Of a stretch of DNA of 6,723 nucleotides, positions 6,379-6,723 are shown piece after piece. The position numbers were made by a program, and so were the translations under genes. The notes under the pieces are model-generated. The model worked only from the letters and a program-made list of their open reading frames with translations. It had not been told where the DNA came from and did not search any database. This DNA is from JAQYVZ01 sp035269105 (GTDB lineage Bacteria > Desulfobacterota > Desulfuromonadia > Desulfuromonadales > BM103): contig DATFJP010000245.1 of NCBI GenBank assembly GCA_035269105.1, positions 1-6,723 on the forward strand, given 5' to 3'. The stretch's first letter is position 1; every line of letters begins with the position of its first letter.

Positions 6379-6396
6379 GACGCTGTCACGAAGTCC
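6359..6396. promoter_or_regulatory. 7-bp inverted repeat flanking the candidate -10 box
   Basis: GGACTTC (6359-6365) and GAAGTCC (6390-6396) are perfect inverted copies. Their centres are 31 bp apart, close to three helical turns, so they would face the same side of DNA. They bracket the candidate -10 element and start site, a layout that suits an operator for a dimeric regulator. Chance occurrence is possible. Confidence 0.25.
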
Positions 6397-6422
6397 GCAC
6401 CCTCTCAGCCACGGTGAAAACG

Positions 6423-6723
6423 ATGAACAGCAGTCAGCAGTACCTGGTCGATCAAGCCATCAAATCACTGGCGGAGGGCGATTCCCTGGTGGCCCTCATC
6501 CATCTGGAGAATGCCCATAAAGCCGACCCGTCACCCCGGACCAAATCCCTGCTCGCCTATTGCCTGGCCAAAGAACGTCGTCAGTTTCAGAAAGCCCGGC
6601 AGCTCTGCCAGGAGGCCTTGAGTCTGGACCCGAACAACCCGGAGCATTATTGCCACTTGGGGCGCATCTGCCTGCTCGCCCACCAGAAGAGGCAAGCCAT
6701 TCAAACCTTCCGCAAGGGACTCA
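6423..6723 (+). CDS. Tetratricopeptide-repeat protein, N-terminal part (cut by window edge)
   Basis: The first 100 residues of a TPR protein; TPRs are helical pairs that bind partner proteins. Three units can be seen: about 8-40 (ALIHLENAHKADP, with the A..L...P spacing), 43-76 (ARQLCQEALSLDPNNPEHY, typical helix B plus the DPNNPE linker) and 77 to the edge (HLGRICLLAHQKRQAIQTF). No signal peptide or lipobox is present at the N-terminus (MNSSQQYLVDQ), so this end is likely cytoplasmic. The ATG has GGTG at 6413-6416, 6 nt upstream, and a candidate promoter at 6350-6378. It is transcribed away from the chemoreceptor. Several cysteines (47, 62, 77, 83) are scattered without a metal motif. The role cannot be told from this half; C-terminal domains may lie beyond the window. 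Confidence 0.88.
   Translation, partial: MNSSQQYLVDQAIKSLAEGDSLVALIHLENAHKADPSPRTKSLLAYCLAKERRQFQKARQLCQEALSLDPNNPEHYCHLGRICLLAHQKRQAIQTFRKGL

Larger units (their letters stand above)
6043..6422. other. Divergent intergenic region between chemoreceptor and TPR gene
   Basis: About 380 nt without a supportable gene. The left part (6043-6300) must hold the leader and probably the promoter of the minus-strand block. The right part (6301-6422) holds a plausible promoter for the TPR gene with dyad sequences around it. Short open frames cross it on both strands, but none has a ribosome-binding site and family-like sequence together. A weak bulged hairpin (GACATGGCC at 6132-6140 with GGCCGGTC at 6155-6162) lacks a T run, so it is not a terminator. 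No tRNA-like or other recognisable RNA structure was found. Confidence 0.7.

Overview
The window carries a tightly packed minus-strand gene block (positions about 6042 down to 1), a divergent intergenic region (6043-6422), and the start of one plus-strand gene (6423 to the right edge). GC is moderately high by eye, and coding density is high. A long methyl-accepting chemotaxis protein, an EF-G that lies outside the usual ribosomal-protein/EF-Tu (str) cluster, and a 612-residue uncharacterised protein that I recall from Geobacter/Desulfuromonas-type genomes together suggest a motile, probably anaerobic member of the Desulfuromonadales (former Deltaproteobacteria). The lineage is an inference from protein resemblance and was not tested by search.

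Minus strand, in transcription order: (1) 3682-6042, a 786-aa transmembrane chemoreceptor with a periplasmic Cache-like sensor, a HAMP domain and an unusually long signalling hairpin; (2) 2888-3685, a PhnP-like metallo-beta-lactamase-fold phosphodiesterase whose ATG overlaps the receptor stop codon (ATGA); (3) 1046-2884, a 612-aa protein of unknown function that starts one codon after the phosphodiesterase stop and in the same reading frame; (4) 1-1016, the N-terminal half of an elongation factor G paralogue, cut by the left edge. Gaps are -4, +3 and +29 nt. I see no terminator or convincing internal promoter, so a four-gene transcript is likely, with the first promoter somewhere in 6043-6300.

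Plus strand: a tetratricopeptide-repeat (TPR) protein begins at 6423 and runs off the right edge. A plausible sigma-70-type promoter lies just upstream, overlapped and flanked by inverted repeats that could be operators.

How the genes work together is not obvious. A chemoreceptor, a cyclic-phosphate phosphodiesterase-like enzyme and a translation GTPase share no known pathway. The least explained item is the 612-aa protein, coupled at the gene level to both the phosphodiesterase and the EF-G. I found no CRISPR array, insertion sequence, tRNA or rRNA. The window looks like ordinary core-type chromosome with one uncharacterised gene, not a mobile or defence island.
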